A stretch of DNA of 64,000 nucleotides from Bifidobacterium saguinibicoloris (lineage in GTDB: Bacteria > Actinomycetota > Actinomycetes > Actinomycetales > Bifidobacteriaceae): the NCBI RefSeq assembly GCF_019331725.1, contig NZ_JAHBBF010000001.1, forward strand, positions 1 through 64,000, given 5' to 3'. The notes under the pieces were generated by a model. It was not told where the DNA came from. It did not search any database and saw only the letters and a program-made list of their open reading frames with translations. The position numbers were made by a program, and so were the translations under genes. Positions within the stretch are counted from its first letter, which is position 1; the number at the start of each line of letters is the position of its first letter. Shown piece after piece: positions 18,861-28,659 of this stretch.

Positions 18861-19643
18861 GTGGATCTGGACGTCTATGCGGGGCCGTTCGACGTGCTGC
18901 TCGGCATGATCGCCGACAGGCGCCTCGAACTGACCGAGATCGCGTTGAGCCGTGTCACCGACGAGTTCCTCGCCTACGCCCGCGGGCTGGACTTCACGGC
19001 CGACATGGACGAGGCTAGCGCGTTCCTCGACGTCGCCGCCGTGCTGGTCGAGGCGAAGAGCGCCGCCCTGCTGCCCGCGGAGGAGACCGGGGACGGCGGG
19101 GACGCGAGCGGCATGGAGGCGTTGCGCGAGCGTGACCTGCTGTTCGCCAGACTGCTGCAATACCGCGCGTACAAGAACGTCGCCGCCGATTTCCGCGCGC
19201 GTCTCGCCGCGAACGGCGGCAGCTTCGCGCATCCCGGGATCATGGACGACGCCGTGTCGGCCATGCTGCCCGATCTGGTGTGGACGACGGACCCCGCCGA
19301 TCTGGCGATGCTCGCGGCGCGCGTGTTCGCGGATGCCCCGGCATCCGAGGTGAGCGTCCATCAGCTCCATGTGCCGTTGGTGGACCTCAGGGCGCAGGCG
19401 CGTCTGGTACGCGACCGTCTGCGCGGCGCGGGCGACGGCGGCTCCCTCACGTTCGCCGAGCTCATCTCCGACGCTTCGGATCGGGCCGAGGTGGTGGCGC
19501 GGTTCCTGGCCGTACTCATGTTCTTCAAGCAGGGAACGCTGCAGTTCAGGCAGGACGGGCCGTATCGCCCGCTGCACCTGCGGTGGATGCCGGGTGCCGG
19601 CGGCGACGCCGGCATGGACCTCGAGGAGGGGGATTTCGCATGA
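18861..19643 (+). CDS. scpA: Segregation and condensation protein A (kleisin)
   Basis: Kleisin that bridges SMC heads in the bacterial condensin. The N-terminus VDLDVYAGPFDVLLGMIADRRLEL is the ScpA signature. Residues 40-75 (EASAFLDVAAVLVEAKSAALLP) form the SMC-neck-binding helix; the C-terminal winged helix includes TFAELISDASDRAEVVARFLAVL. The GTG at 18861 is the only usual start in the open frame and has a weak ribosome site. An N-terminal extension using a rarer codon cannot be excluded. Its stop overlaps the start of scpB. Confidence 0.9.
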   Translation: MDLDVYAGPFDVLLGMIADRRLELTEIALSRVTDEFLAYARGLDFTADMDEASAFLDVAAVLVEAKSAALLPAEETGDGGDASGMEALRERDLLFARLLQYRAYKNVAADFRARLAANGGSFAHPGIMDDAVSAMLPDLVWTTDPADLAMLAARVFADAPASEVSVHQLHVPLVDLRAQARLVRDRLRGAGDGGSLTFAELISDASDRAEVVARFLAVLMFFKQGTLQFRQDGPYRPLHLRWMPGAGGDAGMDLEEGDFA

Positions 19644-20251
19644 TCGATGGACGGGGACGTACGGAGAACGCCACGGCGTCCGCCGCCGGGAATCTCGCCG
19701 TGGAGGATTTTCCGGGCGGGCTGAAGGCGTGCCTCGAGGCGGTGCTCATGGTGACCGACCGGCCGCTTCAGACCGGCGAGCTGGCACGGGTGCTCGGTGT
19801 GGGCGAGCCGTTGGTGGAGGAGGCGTTGGAGCGTCTCGCCGACTCCTACGAGGTGTCCCGCAGAGGGTTCGAGCTGCGGCGCGGCGTACGCGGGTGGCGG
19901 TTCGCAAGCCGCGCCGAATACGAGCCGGTGGTCCGCGCGTTCGTCACCGACGGACAGGCCGCGAGACTCAGCCAGGCGGCGCTCGAGGCGCTGGCGGTGA
20001 TCGCCTACCGGCAGCCGGTGACGCGCGCGCGGGTGGCGGCGGTCCGCGGCGTCAACTCCGACGGCGTGATCCGCTCGCTCGCGGTGCGTGGCCTGGTGCG
20101 CGAGGACGGCACGGATCCCGAGACGCGCGCCGCGCTGCTGGTCACCACCGACGCCTTCCTCGAATACATGGGTCTCGATTCCCTCGGCCAGCTGCCGTCG
20201 TTGGCGCCGTTCCTCCCCGACGTCGGTGAGGTGATCGGCGACGGCGTCTGA
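19640..20251 (+). CDS. scpB: Segregation and condensation protein B
   Basis: A 203-residue ScpB, two tandem winged helices that bind ScpA: the first around LKACLEAVLMVTDRPLQTGELARVLG, the second around SQAALEALAVIAYRQPVTRARVAAVRGVNSDG, which is the most conserved ScpB stretch. ATGA overlap with scpA implies translational coupling. The frame extends upstream to 19280 but that part is a shadow of scpA. Confidence 0.93.
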   Translation: MIDGRGRTENATASAAGNLAVEDFPGGLKACLEAVLMVTDRPLQTGELARVLGVGEPLVEEALERLADSYEVSRRGFELRRGVRGWRFASRAEYEPVVRAFVTDGQAARLSQAALEALAVIAYRQPVTRARVAAVRGVNSDGVIRSLAVRGLVREDGTDPETRAALLVTTDAFLEYMGLDSLGQLPSLAPFLPDVGEVIGDGV

Positions 20252-20278
20252 CGATCCCCCTTCGTCGTTCCGTGTTCC

Positions 20279-20316
20279 GCTCCGGCGGGGCCGCACATGC
20301 GCGGCCCCGCCGGAGC
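20279..20316 (+). terminator. Terminator after scpB
   Basis: A 16-bp perfect stem (GCTCCGGCGGGGCCGC with GCGGCCCCGCCGGAGC) with a 6-base loop, 28 bases after the scpB stop. The following T-rich run is short. Confidence 0.8.
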
Positions 20317-20361
20317 ATTCGCATATCATGCCGTCGGAATCCTTGGAATTTCAGGCGTTTC

Positions 20362-20388
20362 CATTTATGGTCATTATGACCATAAATG
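20362..20388. promoter_or_regulatory. 27-bp palindromic operator, probably for the NrtR-type repressor
   Basis: CATTTATGGTCAT and its exact reverse complement ATGACCATAAATG flank a single T. It is AT-rich in a GC-rich genome, lies about 70 bases before the Nudix regulator and near a likely -10 (TTATGCT at 20391). A perfect palindrome ahead of a Nudix-wHTH gene in an NAD locus fits an autoregulatory NrtR site. Confidence 0.85.
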
Positions 20389-20460
20389 GTGTTATGCTTC
20401 TTTCCCGATGACAGGCCATGGGCCGCGACCCAAGGTCACATGCAGGGAAAAGAGGTCCGG

Positions 20461-21288
20461 ATGGGCATCGGCAACGTCTCCGAACGGCGTCTCGCACCGC
20501 CGCAGGTCGGCATCTCCGTCGTCATCCTCGCACTCGCGCCCGATCGGGACGAATCGGGGCGCGGACGGCTGTGGCTGCCGCTGGTCAGACGCGTGCGCCA
20601 ACCGTATCTGGGGATGTGGGCGCTGCCCGGCGGCGGTCTCGCGGCCGACCGCACGCTCGAACGCTCCGCCTACGCGGCGCTCGAATCGACCACGTCCCTG
20701 CACCCGCGCTACCTGGAGCAGCTGTACACGTTCGGCGGCCCCGACCGCTCCCGCGGGGGACTGCCGATGGTGTCCATCGTCTACTGGGCGCTCGTCGGCC
20801 AGGCCGAGACGAAGGACCTCGTCGAAGCCGACAACGTCCGATGGTTCCCCGAAGACAAGCTGCCCGAACTCGCCTTCGACCACCGCCGCATCATCGACTA
20901 CGCGCTGTGGCGCCTCAGAAACAAGATCGAATACCCGGACGTGGCCGTGCGCCTCGTCGGCGAGACCTTCACGCTGGGCCAACTCCACGACGTGTACGAG
21001 GCCATCACCGGCGAATCCATCGACCTCGCGAACTTCCGGCGGCGGATGCTCGCCTCCGGGGAACTTGAGGACACCGGCGCCAAGCAGCGCGTCGGACGAC
21101 ACCGGCCGGCGGCCGTCTACCGGTACGTCTCACCGCCGGCCGGACCCGCCGACGGGGAACGGCGCGACCTGTGGAACCCCGCGCAGTGGGCGTCGGAACC
21201 AACGCCGGATGCGGGACGCGACGGGCCGCATGGGCGTCGTCCGGACGCGCGCGAGGACGCCGACGCCCTGTCGGCGCTCGCACGCTGA
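20461..21288 (+). CDS. nrtR: Nudix-domain transcriptional regulator of NAD metabolism (NrtR family)
   Basis: A 275-residue protein with an N-terminal Nudix-like fold (residues about 10-150; MWALPGGGLAADRTLERSAYAALESTT lies where the Nudix box should be but lacks the REXXEE catalytic pattern) and a C-terminal winged helix (about 160-225; TLGQLHDVYEAITGESIDLANFRRRM). NrtR repressors sense ADP-ribose and control NAD genes. ATG 20461 is preceded by AGAGG at good spacing; the upstream ATG at 20440 is less likely. It heads the nadA-nadB-nadC-nadS cluster and has a perfect palindrome upstream. The C-terminal 50 residues are low complexity. Confidence 0.9.
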   Translation: MGIGNVSERRLAPPQVGISVVILALAPDRDESGRGRLWLPLVRRVRQPYLGMWALPGGGLAADRTLERSAYAALESTTSLHPRYLEQLYTFGGPDRSRGGLPMVSIVYWALVGQAETKDLVEADNVRWFPEDKLPELAFDHRRIIDYALWRLRNKIEYPDVAVRLVGETFTLGQLHDVYEAITGESIDLANFRRRMLASGELEDTGAKQRVGRHRPAAVYRYVSPPAGPADGERRDLWNPAQWASEPTPDAGRDGPHGRRPDAREDADALSALAR

Positions 21289-21367
21289 CCGTACGCCGAC
21301 ACACGCCGACACAAGCCAACCGTCCCGTTCCACCGCATGGAACGGGACATGCACGAAAGGAACGAAC

Positions 21368-22648
21368 ATGTCCTCAACCTTCACCGCGCCGTCCGTCGAC
21401 GAGATCATCGCCCGGCTTGGCGTGCAAAGCACCTGCGACGCGGGCCTCACCCTCGACCCGTGGCATTTCGACACCACCAAGCCCAGCTACGGCCCCGGCG
21501 CCTCGATGCTCGACCGTCTGCCCGTGGGCGCGCCGCGCCAGCAGGTCCTGCCCGACGAATACCGCAACGCCTCCGAAGAGGAGCTCCAGAAGCGCATCGC
21601 CGACGCCAAGCGCCGCCTCGGCTCCAAGCTCCTCATCCTCGGCCACTTCTACCAGCGCGACGAGATCATCAGGCACGCCGACTTCGTGGGCGACTCCTTC
21701 CAGCTCGCCAAGAACGCGACCGAACGTCCCGACGCCGACCACATCGTCTTCTGCGGCGTCCACTTCATGGCCGAGACCGCGGACATCCTCTCCGCCCCGG
21801 AACAGACCGTGACCCTGCCGAACCTGTCCGCCGGATGCTCGATGGCCGACATGGCCGACATCGACCAGGTCGAGGAGGCATGGGAGCAGCTCGGCGCGAT
21901 CTGCGGGACCAAGCCCGGCTCCGACGGCCTCCAGCCGATCGTCCCCGTCACCTACATGAACTCCTCCGCCGCCCTGAAGGCCTTCTGCGGGCGCCACGGC
22001 GGCATCGTATGCACCTCCTCCAACGCGCGCGCCGTGCTCGAATGGGCGTTCGCACGAGGCCGCCGCATCCTGTTCTTCCCCGACCAGCATCTGGGGCGCA
22101 ACACCGCGCGCGCCATGGGCATCCCGCTGAGCCAGATGCCGCTGTGGGATCCGTTCAAGGCGATGGGCGGCGCCGACGACCCCGCCGACTACGCGAACGC
22201 CAGGATGATCCTGTGGAAGGGCTTCTGCTCCGTGCACCAGCGCTTCACCGTCGAGCAGATCGAACGCGCGCGCAAGGCGTACCCGGGCGTCAAGGTCATC
22301 GTCCACCCCGAATGCTCGATGCAGGTCGTCGACGCGGCCGACGGCACCGGCTCCACCGCATACATCGTCAAGGAGATCGCCAACGCGCCGGCCGGCTCCG
22401 CCATCGCCGTGGGCACCGAGATCAACCTCGTCAACCGCCTCGCCGCCCAATACCCGGACAAGACCGTGTTCTGCCTCGACCCGGTCGTCTGCCCATGCTC
22501 CACCATGTACCGCATCCACCCCGCCTACCTCGCCTGGGCGCTGGAGAACCTCGAACAGGGCAATATCGTCAACCGCATCACCGTCGACGAGGACACCGCC
22601 CGCGAGGCCAAGATCGCGCTGGAGCGCATGCTCCGCGTCCATCCGTGA
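21368..22648 (+). CDS. nadA: Quinolinate synthase A
   Basis: Condenses iminoaspartate with dihydroxyacetone phosphate to quinolinate using an oxygen-labile 4Fe-4S cluster. Family motifs: LILGHFYQRDEI, HADFVGDSFQLAKNA, FCGVHFMAETADIL, NSSAALKAFCGRHGG, HPECSMQVVDAAD, and the cysteine pair in DPVVCPCSTMYRI. 426 residues, including an N-terminal extension of about 70 residues compared with short NadA. AAGGAA precedes the ATG. First enzyme gene of the NAD operon. Confidence 0.96.
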   Translation: MSSTFTAPSVDEIIARLGVQSTCDAGLTLDPWHFDTTKPSYGPGASMLDRLPVGAPRQQVLPDEYRNASEEELQKRIADAKRRLGSKLLILGHFYQRDEIIRHADFVGDSFQLAKNATERPDADHIVFCGVHFMAETADILSAPEQTVTLPNLSAGCSMADMADIDQVEEAWEQLGAICGTKPGSDGLQPIVPVTYMNSSAALKAFCGRHGGIVCTSSNARAVLEWAFARGRRILFFPDQHLGRNTARAMGIPLSQMPLWDPFKAMGGADDPADYANARMILWKGFCSVHQRFTVEQIERARKAYPGVKVIVHPECSMQVVDAADGTGSTAYIVKEIANAPAGSAIAVGTEINLVNRLAAQYPDKTVFCLDPVVCPCSTMYRIHPAYLAWALENLEQGNIVNRITVDEDTAREAKIALERMLRVHP

Positions 22649-22672
22649 CGCTTCCGTATCAGGGGAGAAGCA

Positions 22673-24322
22673 ATGAGCGATAGCGACATCATCGTCATCG
22701 GCGCCGGCGTGGCCGGCCTGTCCGCCGCACTCGCCGTGGCCGGCACAGGACACGACGTCACGCTGGTCACCAAATCCGAACTGGTCGAATCGAACACCTA
22801 CCACGCGCAGGGCGGCATCGCCGCGGCCATCTTCGCCGACGACGACCCGAAACTGCACGCCGCCGACACCATCGCCGCCGGACACGGCCTGTGCGACCCG
22901 AAGGCCGTCGACATCCTCACACGCGAGGGCGCCGACCGCGTGCGCGAATTCGCCGCGCTCGGCGTCCGGTTCGACCGCGACGCCGAAGGACACATGCTGC
23001 GCGGTCTCGAAGCCGCGCACTCGCGCGCACGCGTCGTCCACGCCGGCGGCGACGCCACCGGCAGGATACTGGAACTCGACGTGTCCGCTATGGTGCGCGA
23101 CAACCCGTTGATTCACATCGTCGAGCTCGCCTTCCTCAAGGACCTCGTCGTCAAGGACGGCCGCATCGCCGGCGTCGAGCTCCTGATCGACGACGATGAC
23201 GCGCATGGGGCCCGGCCGGAGACGCTGACCGCGGGCCGCGTCATCCTCGCCACCGGCGGCGCGGGACGCATGTACCCGTACACCACCAACCCGGCCGTCG
23301 CCACCGCCGACGGGCTCGCCGCCGCATGGCGCGCCGGCGCCCAGGTCGCCGACCTCGAGTTCTACCAGTTCCATCCCACCGCGATGGCCGTCGGCGAACA
23401 CTTCCTCGTCTCCGAAGCCGTGCGCGGCGAGGGCGCCGTCCTGCTCGACGAACACGGGCGCCGCTACATGAAAGACGTGGACCCGCGCGCCGAACTCGCC
23501 CCTCGCGACGTCGTCGCCCGAGAGATCTTCCGCGTCATGCAGCGTCAGAACGGCCGACCCGTCATGCTCGACGTCTCCCCGATGCGGAAGGAGAACCCCG
23601 ACCTCGCCGCGTTCCTCAGACACCGGTTCCCGACCATCGACGCCTACACGCGCTCCCTTGGCTTCGACTGGAGCCGTGAGCCGATCCCCGTCGCGCCCGC
23701 CGCGCACTACTTCATGGGCGGCATCCGCACCGACCTCGACGGAAGGACCTCCATCCCCGGCCTCTACGCCGCCGGCGAATGCGCCCGCACCGGCGTCATG
23801 GGCTCCAACCGCCTCGCCTCCAACTCGCTGCTCGAAGGACTCGTCTACGGCCGCCGCGCGGGACTCGCCGCCGTCAAGGACGCGGCCGACACGGTGTGGT
23901 CGCCCGAACCGTTCCTCAACTCCGTGACCGGTGCGGCCTACGACGCGGCCCCGATCCGACTGACCGACCCTGCCGGCCCGGTTCCGACGGGCGCGCCGGA
24001 CCGCGGCGGTGACCGCGTATGGGACCGCACACGCATCCAGCACACGATGTGGGACGGCGTCGGCGTCCTGCGCGACGCGGACGGGCTCATGCACGCCATC
24101 GACGCGCTGACGCAGGGACTCGCCGCGACGAACGTCGCCATCGAAGAGGCCGGGACCGCGGACGACGTCACCGCGCTGGAGAACCGCGACATGCTCACCG
24201 TCGGACGCATCGCCGCCGTGGCCGCGCTCGCCCGCACCGAATCGCGCGGCGCCCACGCGCGCACCGACCATCCGGAACCCCGCGACGAATGGGCGCACTC
24301 CGTCGCCTACGTCAGGGCCTGA
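22673..24322 (+). CDS. nadB: L-aspartate oxidase
   Basis: FAD flavoprotein oxidising L-aspartate to iminoaspartate, the substrate of NadA. The N-terminal Rossmann motif IIVIGAGVAGLSAALAVAG binds FAD; NTYHAQGGIAAAIF, HSRARVVHAGGDATG, ATGGAGRMYPYTTNP and GLYAAGECARTGVMGSNRLASNSLLEGLVYG are all standard. 549 residues with a C-terminal helical domain as usual. 24 bases after nadA with GGGGAGAA before the ATG. Succinate dehydrogenase flavoprotein is the closest alternative, but the pathway context decides. Confidence 0.96.
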   Translation: MSDSDIIVIGAGVAGLSAALAVAGTGHDVTLVTKSELVESNTYHAQGGIAAAIFADDDPKLHAADTIAAGHGLCDPKAVDILTREGADRVREFAALGVRFDRDAEGHMLRGLEAAHSRARVVHAGGDATGRILELDVSAMVRDNPLIHIVELAFLKDLVVKDGRIAGVELLIDDDDAHGARPETLTAGRVILATGGAGRMYPYTTNPAVATADGLAAAWRAGAQVADLEFYQFHPTAMAVGEHFLVSEAVRGEGAVLLDEHGRRYMKDVDPRAELAPRDVVAREIFRVMQRQNGRPVMLDVSPMRKENPDLAAFLRHRFPTIDAYTRSLGFDWSREPIPVAPAAHYFMGGIRTDLDGRTSIPGLYAAGECARTGVMGSNRLASNSLLEGLVYGRRAGLAAVKDAADTVWSPEPFLNSVTGAAYDAAPIRLTDPAGPVPTGAPDRGGDRVWDRTRIQHTMWDGVGVLRDADGLMHAIDALTQGLAATNVAIEEAGTADDVTALENRDMLTVGRIAAVAALARTESRGAHARTDHPEPRDEWAHSVAYVRA

Positions 24323-24345
24323 ACCGGAACACGAGGAGACCATCC

Positions 24346-25260
24346 ATGCTCACCCAGCACATCATCCGCACCGCCGTCGAGGCGGCGCTCGCCGAGGACG
24401 CGCCCTACGGCGACGTGACCTGCGAGACCACCATCCCGGCGGACGAAACCGGCTCGGCCGCGCTCACCGCCCGCGAGGACGGCGTCATGAGCGGCCTCGA
24501 CGTGTTCGCCGCCGCCTTCCGGGCGCAGAACCCACGCATCGAGACCGCGCCCGCCATCGCCGACGGCGAACGCTTCCACGCAGGGCAGATGCTCGCCACC
24601 GTATCGGGGCCCGTCAGGGACCTGCTGACCGCCGAACGCGTCGCCCTCAACTTCACCCAGCGCATGAGCGGCATCGCCACGATGACCGCCTCGTTCGTCA
24701 AAGCGGTGAACGCCATCTACGCGGACGGGTACGAGAGGGAGCACGGCCCGGTCGTGCGCCCCCGCCGCTACGCACGCACGCGCATCGCCGACACGCGCAA
24801 GACCACGCCGGGACTGCGCCCGTTCGAGAAATACGCGGTCGTATGCGGCGGCGGCCACAACCACCGCTACGGCCTGTCCGACGCGGTCATGATGAAGGAC
24901 AACCATCTCGCCGCACTCGCCGCGCGCGGCATCGACCTCGCGGGCGCGATCAGCCGCGTGCGCGAACAGGTCGGACACACCACGCACATCGAGGTCGAAG
25001 TCGACTCGCTCGACCAGATCCCCGCCGTGGTCGAAGGCGGCGCCGACACCATCATGCTCGACAACTTCACGCTCGCCGACACACGCCGCGGCGTCGAACT
25101 CATCGACGGCCGCGCCATCGTCGAAGCCAGCGGCAACATGAGTCTCGAACGCGTGGCCGCCGTCGCCGCCACCGGCGTCGACGTCATCTCCGTGGGCGCC
25201 CTCACCCACTCCGTACGCTCCATCGACCTCGGACTGGACTGGCTGGAGGAACGTCCATGA
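24346..25260 (+). CDS. nadC: Nicotinate-nucleotide pyrophosphorylase (carboxylating)
   Basis: Converts quinolinate and PRPP into nicotinate mononucleotide. Seen: LAEDAPYGDVTCETT at the N-terminus, ERVALNFTQRMSGIAT, RIADTRKTTPGLRPFEKYAVVCGGGHNHR (the PRPP/quinolinate site), DAVMMKDNH, EVEVDSL and DTIMLDNF. An insertion of about 15 residues around GYEREHGPVVRPRRYA separates FVKAVN from TRIADTRK, longer than in typical NadC. Overlaps the next gene by ATGA. Confidence 0.95.
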   Translation: MLTQHIIRTAVEAALAEDAPYGDVTCETTIPADETGSAALTAREDGVMSGLDVFAAAFRAQNPRIETAPAIADGERFHAGQMLATVSGPVRDLLTAERVALNFTQRMSGIATMTASFVKAVNAIYADGYEREHGPVVRPRRYARTRIADTRKTTPGLRPFEKYAVVCGGGHNHRYGLSDAVMMKDNHLAALAARGIDLAGAISRVREQVGHTTHIEVEVDSLDQIPAVVEGGADTIMLDNFTLADTRRGVELIDGRAIVEASGNMSLERVAAVAATGVDVISVGALTHSVRSIDLGLDWLEERP

Positions 25261-26453
25261 CCGACGACAAAGAGACACTGTATCTGGACGCGGCCGCCAC
25301 CGAACCGGTCAGCCGGGACGTCATCGACGCGATGCTCCCGTTCCTGACCGACGCATACGCGAACCCGGCCAGCGTCCACCAGCCCGGCAAAACCGCCGCC
25401 CGCGCGCTCGACGCCGCCCGCGCCTCATTCGCCGCCGACCTCGGCGCCAAACCCGACGACGTGATCTTCACCTCCGGCGGCACCGAATCCGACAACCTCG
25501 CCGTCAAAGGCATCGCGATGGCGAGGATGCGGCGTCTCGGTCTGGGCGGCGACGCCGCCCGGCCCCCGCGCATCATCATCTCGGCGATCGAACACCCGGC
25601 CGTCACGCGGTCCGCCGAATGGCTCGCACGTTGGCTCGGCTTCGAAGTCGTGCGCATCCCCGTCGACGCGCAGGCGCATCTCGACCTCGCCGCGCTCGAA
25701 CGCGCGCTCGACAGCGAGGCGGGGGAGCGGACCACGCTCGTCGCCACGATGCTCGCCAACAACGAGGTCGGCACCGTCGAACCGGTCGAACGCATCGTCG
25801 CGATCGCGCACGCGCACCACGTACCGGTCCACGTCGACGCCGTGCAGGCCGCAGGACTCATCCCCATCCGTATGCGCGACTGGGACATCGACTCGCTCGC
25901 CGTCTCCGGACACAAGTTCGGCACGCCCAAAGGACTCGGCGCCCTGCTCGTACGCGGGCGCGTACCCATCGAACCGATCCTCTCCGGCGGCGGGCAGGAA
26001 CGGGGGCTCAGATCCGGCACGCAGAACGTGGCCGGCGCCGTCGCGCTCGCCATCGCCCTGCGACGTTCGAACACCCGCATGGCCGCGCACTACCGTGAGC
26101 TGGTCGCCTCGCGCGACATGCTCATCGACGCGGTCCGGCGCGTGGTCCCGCGCGCGGAGCTCACCGGCGACTCGGAACGCAGGCTTCCCGGACACGTCTC
26201 GTTCGTGTTCCCCGGCGTCACCGGCGAGGCGCTGCTCGTCGACCTCGACGCGCGCGGCATCGCCTGCTCGTCCGGCTCCGCCTGCGCGATCGGCCGCCAT
26301 GAGATCCCTCCCACGCTCCTCGCGATGGGAATCGAGCCGGCCGTCGCCAAATCCGCCCTGCGCATGACCTTCCGCGAACCGTTGACCCGCGAGCAGATCG
26401 AGCGCGTCTCCCTCGCCATCGAGGACTCCTACACCGCCCTCACCCGAGGCTGA
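25257..26453 (+). CDS. Cysteine desulfurase of the NAD operon (NadS/NifS-like)
   Basis: A 398-residue PLP enzyme that takes sulfur from cysteine. The PLP lysine is in SGHKFGTPKGLG, substrate residues in FTSGGTESDNLAVKG, and the active-site Cys in ACSSGSACAIGRHE. Its overlap with nadC and place at the end of the nadABC operon indicate that its job is to supply sulfur for the NadA cluster. A general role in tRNA thiolation is possible as well. Confidence 0.93.
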   Translation: MTDDKETLYLDAAATEPVSRDVIDAMLPFLTDAYANPASVHQPGKTAARALDAARASFAADLGAKPDDVIFTSGGTESDNLAVKGIAMARMRRLGLGGDAARPPRIIISAIEHPAVTRSAEWLARWLGFEVVRIPVDAQAHLDLAALERALDSEAGERTTLVATMLANNEVGTVEPVERIVAIAHAHHVPVHVDAVQAAGLIPIRMRDWDIDSLAVSGHKFGTPKGLGALLVRGRVPIEPILSGGGQERGLRSGTQNVAGAVALAIALRRSNTRMAAHYRELVASRDMLIDAVRRVVPRAELTGDSERRLPGHVSFVFPGVTGEALLVDLDARGIACSSGSACAIGRHEIPPTLLAMGIEPAVAKSALRMTFREPLTREQIERVSLAIEDSYTALTRG

Positions 26454-26619
26454 CGCGGCACGGTCGGGCCGTATGGGTATCATCGTGACGGTTTGTGTCA
26501 GTGACAGGTGAAGAACCGAATCAAGTACCAGGCAGGCAACGTCGACGCCGCACGGCCGGAACGGCCGGCGCGCGACGGCGACCAACAAACTATCAGGCAA
26601 GTATCTAAGAGAGGTTTCG
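26454..26619 (+). promoter_or_regulatory. typA upstream region
   Basis: 166 bases with no gene. GGGTATCAT at about 26473 resembles a -10 region, leaving a leader of about 130 bases; CGGCCGGAACGGCCGG near 26556 is a short inverted repeat. The ribosome site is AAGAGAGG just before the typA ATG. Confidence 0.3.
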
Positions 26620-28560
26620 ATGGCGGTTCGCGGTGATATCCGTAATGTGGCGATTGTGGCTCACGTCGACCACGGCAAGACCACGCTGGTGAACGCGATG
26701 CTCCAGCAGTCCCACGTGTTCAACGAGCGCGAGGAAGTGCCGGACCGAGTGATGGATTCCAACGATCTCGAACGCGAGAAGGGCATCACCATCCTCGCCA
26801 AGAACACGGCCGTGGAGTACACCGGCCCGCTGGCCGCCAAGTACGGCCACCCGGAGGGCATCACCCTCAACATCATCGACACCCCCGGCCACGCCGATTT
26901 CGGCGGCGAGGTCGAGCGCGGCATCTCCATGGTCGACGGCGTCGTGCTGCTCGTCGACGCCTCCGAAGGCCCGCTGCCGCAGACCCGCTTCGTGCTGCGC
27001 AAGGCCCTCGAGGCCAAGCTCCCGGTCATCCTGTGCGTGAACAAGGTCGACCGTCCGGACGCGCGCATCGAGGAGGTCGTCTCCGAATCCACCGACCTGC
27101 TGCTCGGCCTCGCCCAGGACGTCGCCGAGGAGGGCATCGACCTCGACCTCGACCAGCTGCTCGACCTGCCGGTCATCTACTGCGCCGCCAAGGCCGGCTA
27201 TGCGTCCGCCAACCAGCCGGCGGACGGCGCCCTGCCGGACAACGACAACCTCGAGCCCCTGTTCGAGGACATCATCAAGTACATCCCCGCCCCGGAGTAC
27301 GAGGAGGGCGCCCCGCTGCAGGCGCACGTCGCCAACATCGACTCCTCCGACTTCCTCGGCCGACTCGGCCTGGTCCGCATCTACAACGGCACCCTGGAGA
27401 AGGGCAAGACCTACGGCCTGAGCCGTGTCGACGGCTCCATCGAGAACTTCCGCGTGGCCGAGCTGCTGCGCACCCAGGGCCTCGAACGCCAGCCCGTGGC
27501 CTCCGCCGGCCCCGGCGACATCGTGGCGGTCGCCGGCGTCAACGACATCATGATCGGCGAGACCATCGTCGACCCGAACGACCCCAAGCCGCTGCCGCTC
27601 ATCCACGTCGACGACCCGGCCATCTCCATGACCTTCGGCGTCAACGACTCCCCGCTGGCCGGCCGCGAGGGCAAGGACCACAAGCTCACCGCCCGCATGA
27701 TCAAGGACCGTCTCGACCGCGAGCTCATCGGCAACGTGTCCATCAAGGTGCTGCCCACCGACCGTCCGGACGCCTGGGAGGTGCAGGGCCGCGGCGAGCT
27801 GGCGCTGGCCGTCCTCGCCGAGGAGATGCGCCGCGAAGGCTACGAGTTGACCGTCGGCCGCCCGCAGGTCGTCACCAAGAAGATCGACGGCGTGGTCAAC
27901 GAGCCGATGGAGAACACCACCATCGACGTGCCCGAAGAGTACATGGGCACCGTCACCCAGCTGCTCGCCGACCGCAAGGGCCGCATGGACTCCATGTCCA
28001 ACCACGGTTCCGGCTGGGTGCGCCTGCAGTTCACCGTGCCGTCCCGCGGCCTCATCGGCTTCCGCACCGCGCTGCTGTCCGCCACCCGCGGCACCGGCAT
28101 CGCCTCCTCCATCTCCGCCGGCTACGCCCCGTGGGCCGGCCAGATCGTGACCCGCCAGAACGGCTCCATGGTCTCCGACCGCGCCGGCGTGGCCACCCCA
28201 TACGCCATGCAGCGTCTGCAGGCCCGCGGCAACTTCTTCGTCGAACCGCAGTCCCCGGTCTACGAGGGCCAGGTCGTCGGCGTCAACAACAAGCCGGACG
28301 AGCTCGACGTCAACATCACGCTGGCCAAGCACATGACCAACATGCGCTCCTCCACCGCCGACGTGCTCGAGACCCTCACCCCGCCGATCAAGATGAGCCT
28401 CGAGGAGTCCCTCGACTTCGCGAACGAGGACGAGTGCGTCGAGGTCACCCCGGAGTCCATCCGCGTGCGCAAGATCATCCTCGGTCGCGAGGATTGGTAC
28501 AAGTGGCGCGCCAAGCAGCGCCGCCAGAACGCGGCCCAGGCCGCCGCCCAGGGCAAGTGA
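26620..28560 (+). CDS. typA: Ribosome-associated GTPase TypA/BipA
   Basis: A 646-residue translational GTPase of the EF-G superfamily that acts in ribosome assembly and stress adaptation. G1 [15 protein letters not shown]2 region [13 protein letters not shown]3 [14 protein letters not shown] and G4 NKVDRPDAR are intact. EF-G-like domains follow, and the TypA-specific C-terminal domain ends near [16 protein letters not shown]. It is followed by a hairpin terminator and appears monocistronic. Confidence 0.96.
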   Translation: MAVRGDIRNVAIVAHVDHGKTTLVNAMLQQSHVFNEREEVPDRVMDSNDLEREKGITILAKNTAVEYTGPLAAKYGHPEGITLNIIDTPGHADFGGEVERGISMVDGVVLLVDASEGPLPQTRFVLRKALEAKLPVILCVNKVDRPDARIEEVVSESTDLLLGLAQDVAEEGIDLDLDQLLDLPVIYCAAKAGYASANQPADGALPDNDNLEPLFEDIIKYIPAPEYEEGAPLQAHVANIDSSDFLGRLGLVRIYNGTLEKGKTYGLSRVDGSIENFRVAELLRTQGLERQPVASAGPGDIVAVAGVNDIMIGETIVDPNDPKPLPLIHVDDPAISMTFGVNDSPLAGREGKDHKLTARMIKDRLDRELIGNVSIKVLPTDRPDAWEVQGRGELALAVLAEEMRREGYELTVGRPQVVTKKIDGVVNEPMENTTIDVPEEYMGTVTQLLADRKGRMDSMSNHGSGWVRLQFTVPSRGLIGFRTALLSATRGTGIASSISAGYAPWAGQIVTRQNGSMVSDRAGVATPYAMQRLQARGNFFVEPQSPVYEGQVVGVNNKPDELDVNITLAKHMTNMRSSTADVLETLTPPIKMSLEESLDFANEDECVEVTPESIRVRKIILGREDWYKWRAKQRRQNAAQAAAQGK

Positions 28561-28594
28561 GCCTGAACCTGGCCCAAGAGGTGGATTAGCGATA

Positions 28595-28628
28595 GAGGGA
28601 GTCTTCCGCGGATGCGGAGGGCTCCCTC
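28595..28628 (+). terminator. Terminator after typA
   Basis: Outer arms GAGGGAG and CTCCCTC enclose an inner TCCGC/GCGGA stem with a GGAT loop, 35 bases after the typA stop. It has no long T run. Confidence 0.65.
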
Positions 28629-28646
28629 GCGTATCTAGGGACGGTG

Positions 28647-28652
28647 TACAGT
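28647..28652 (+). promoter_or_regulatory. -10 box of a probable leaderless promoter
   Basis: TACAGT is followed by 7 bases and then ATG 28660. The GTG at 28651 overlaps the box and so is unlikely to be the start. Confidence 0.5.
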
Positions 28653-28659
28653 GGCCCGT

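Noticed and set aside
21374..24343. 989-codon minus-strand ORF over nadA-nadB
   Set aside because: Spans two conserved genes on the other strand; a GC-bias artefact.
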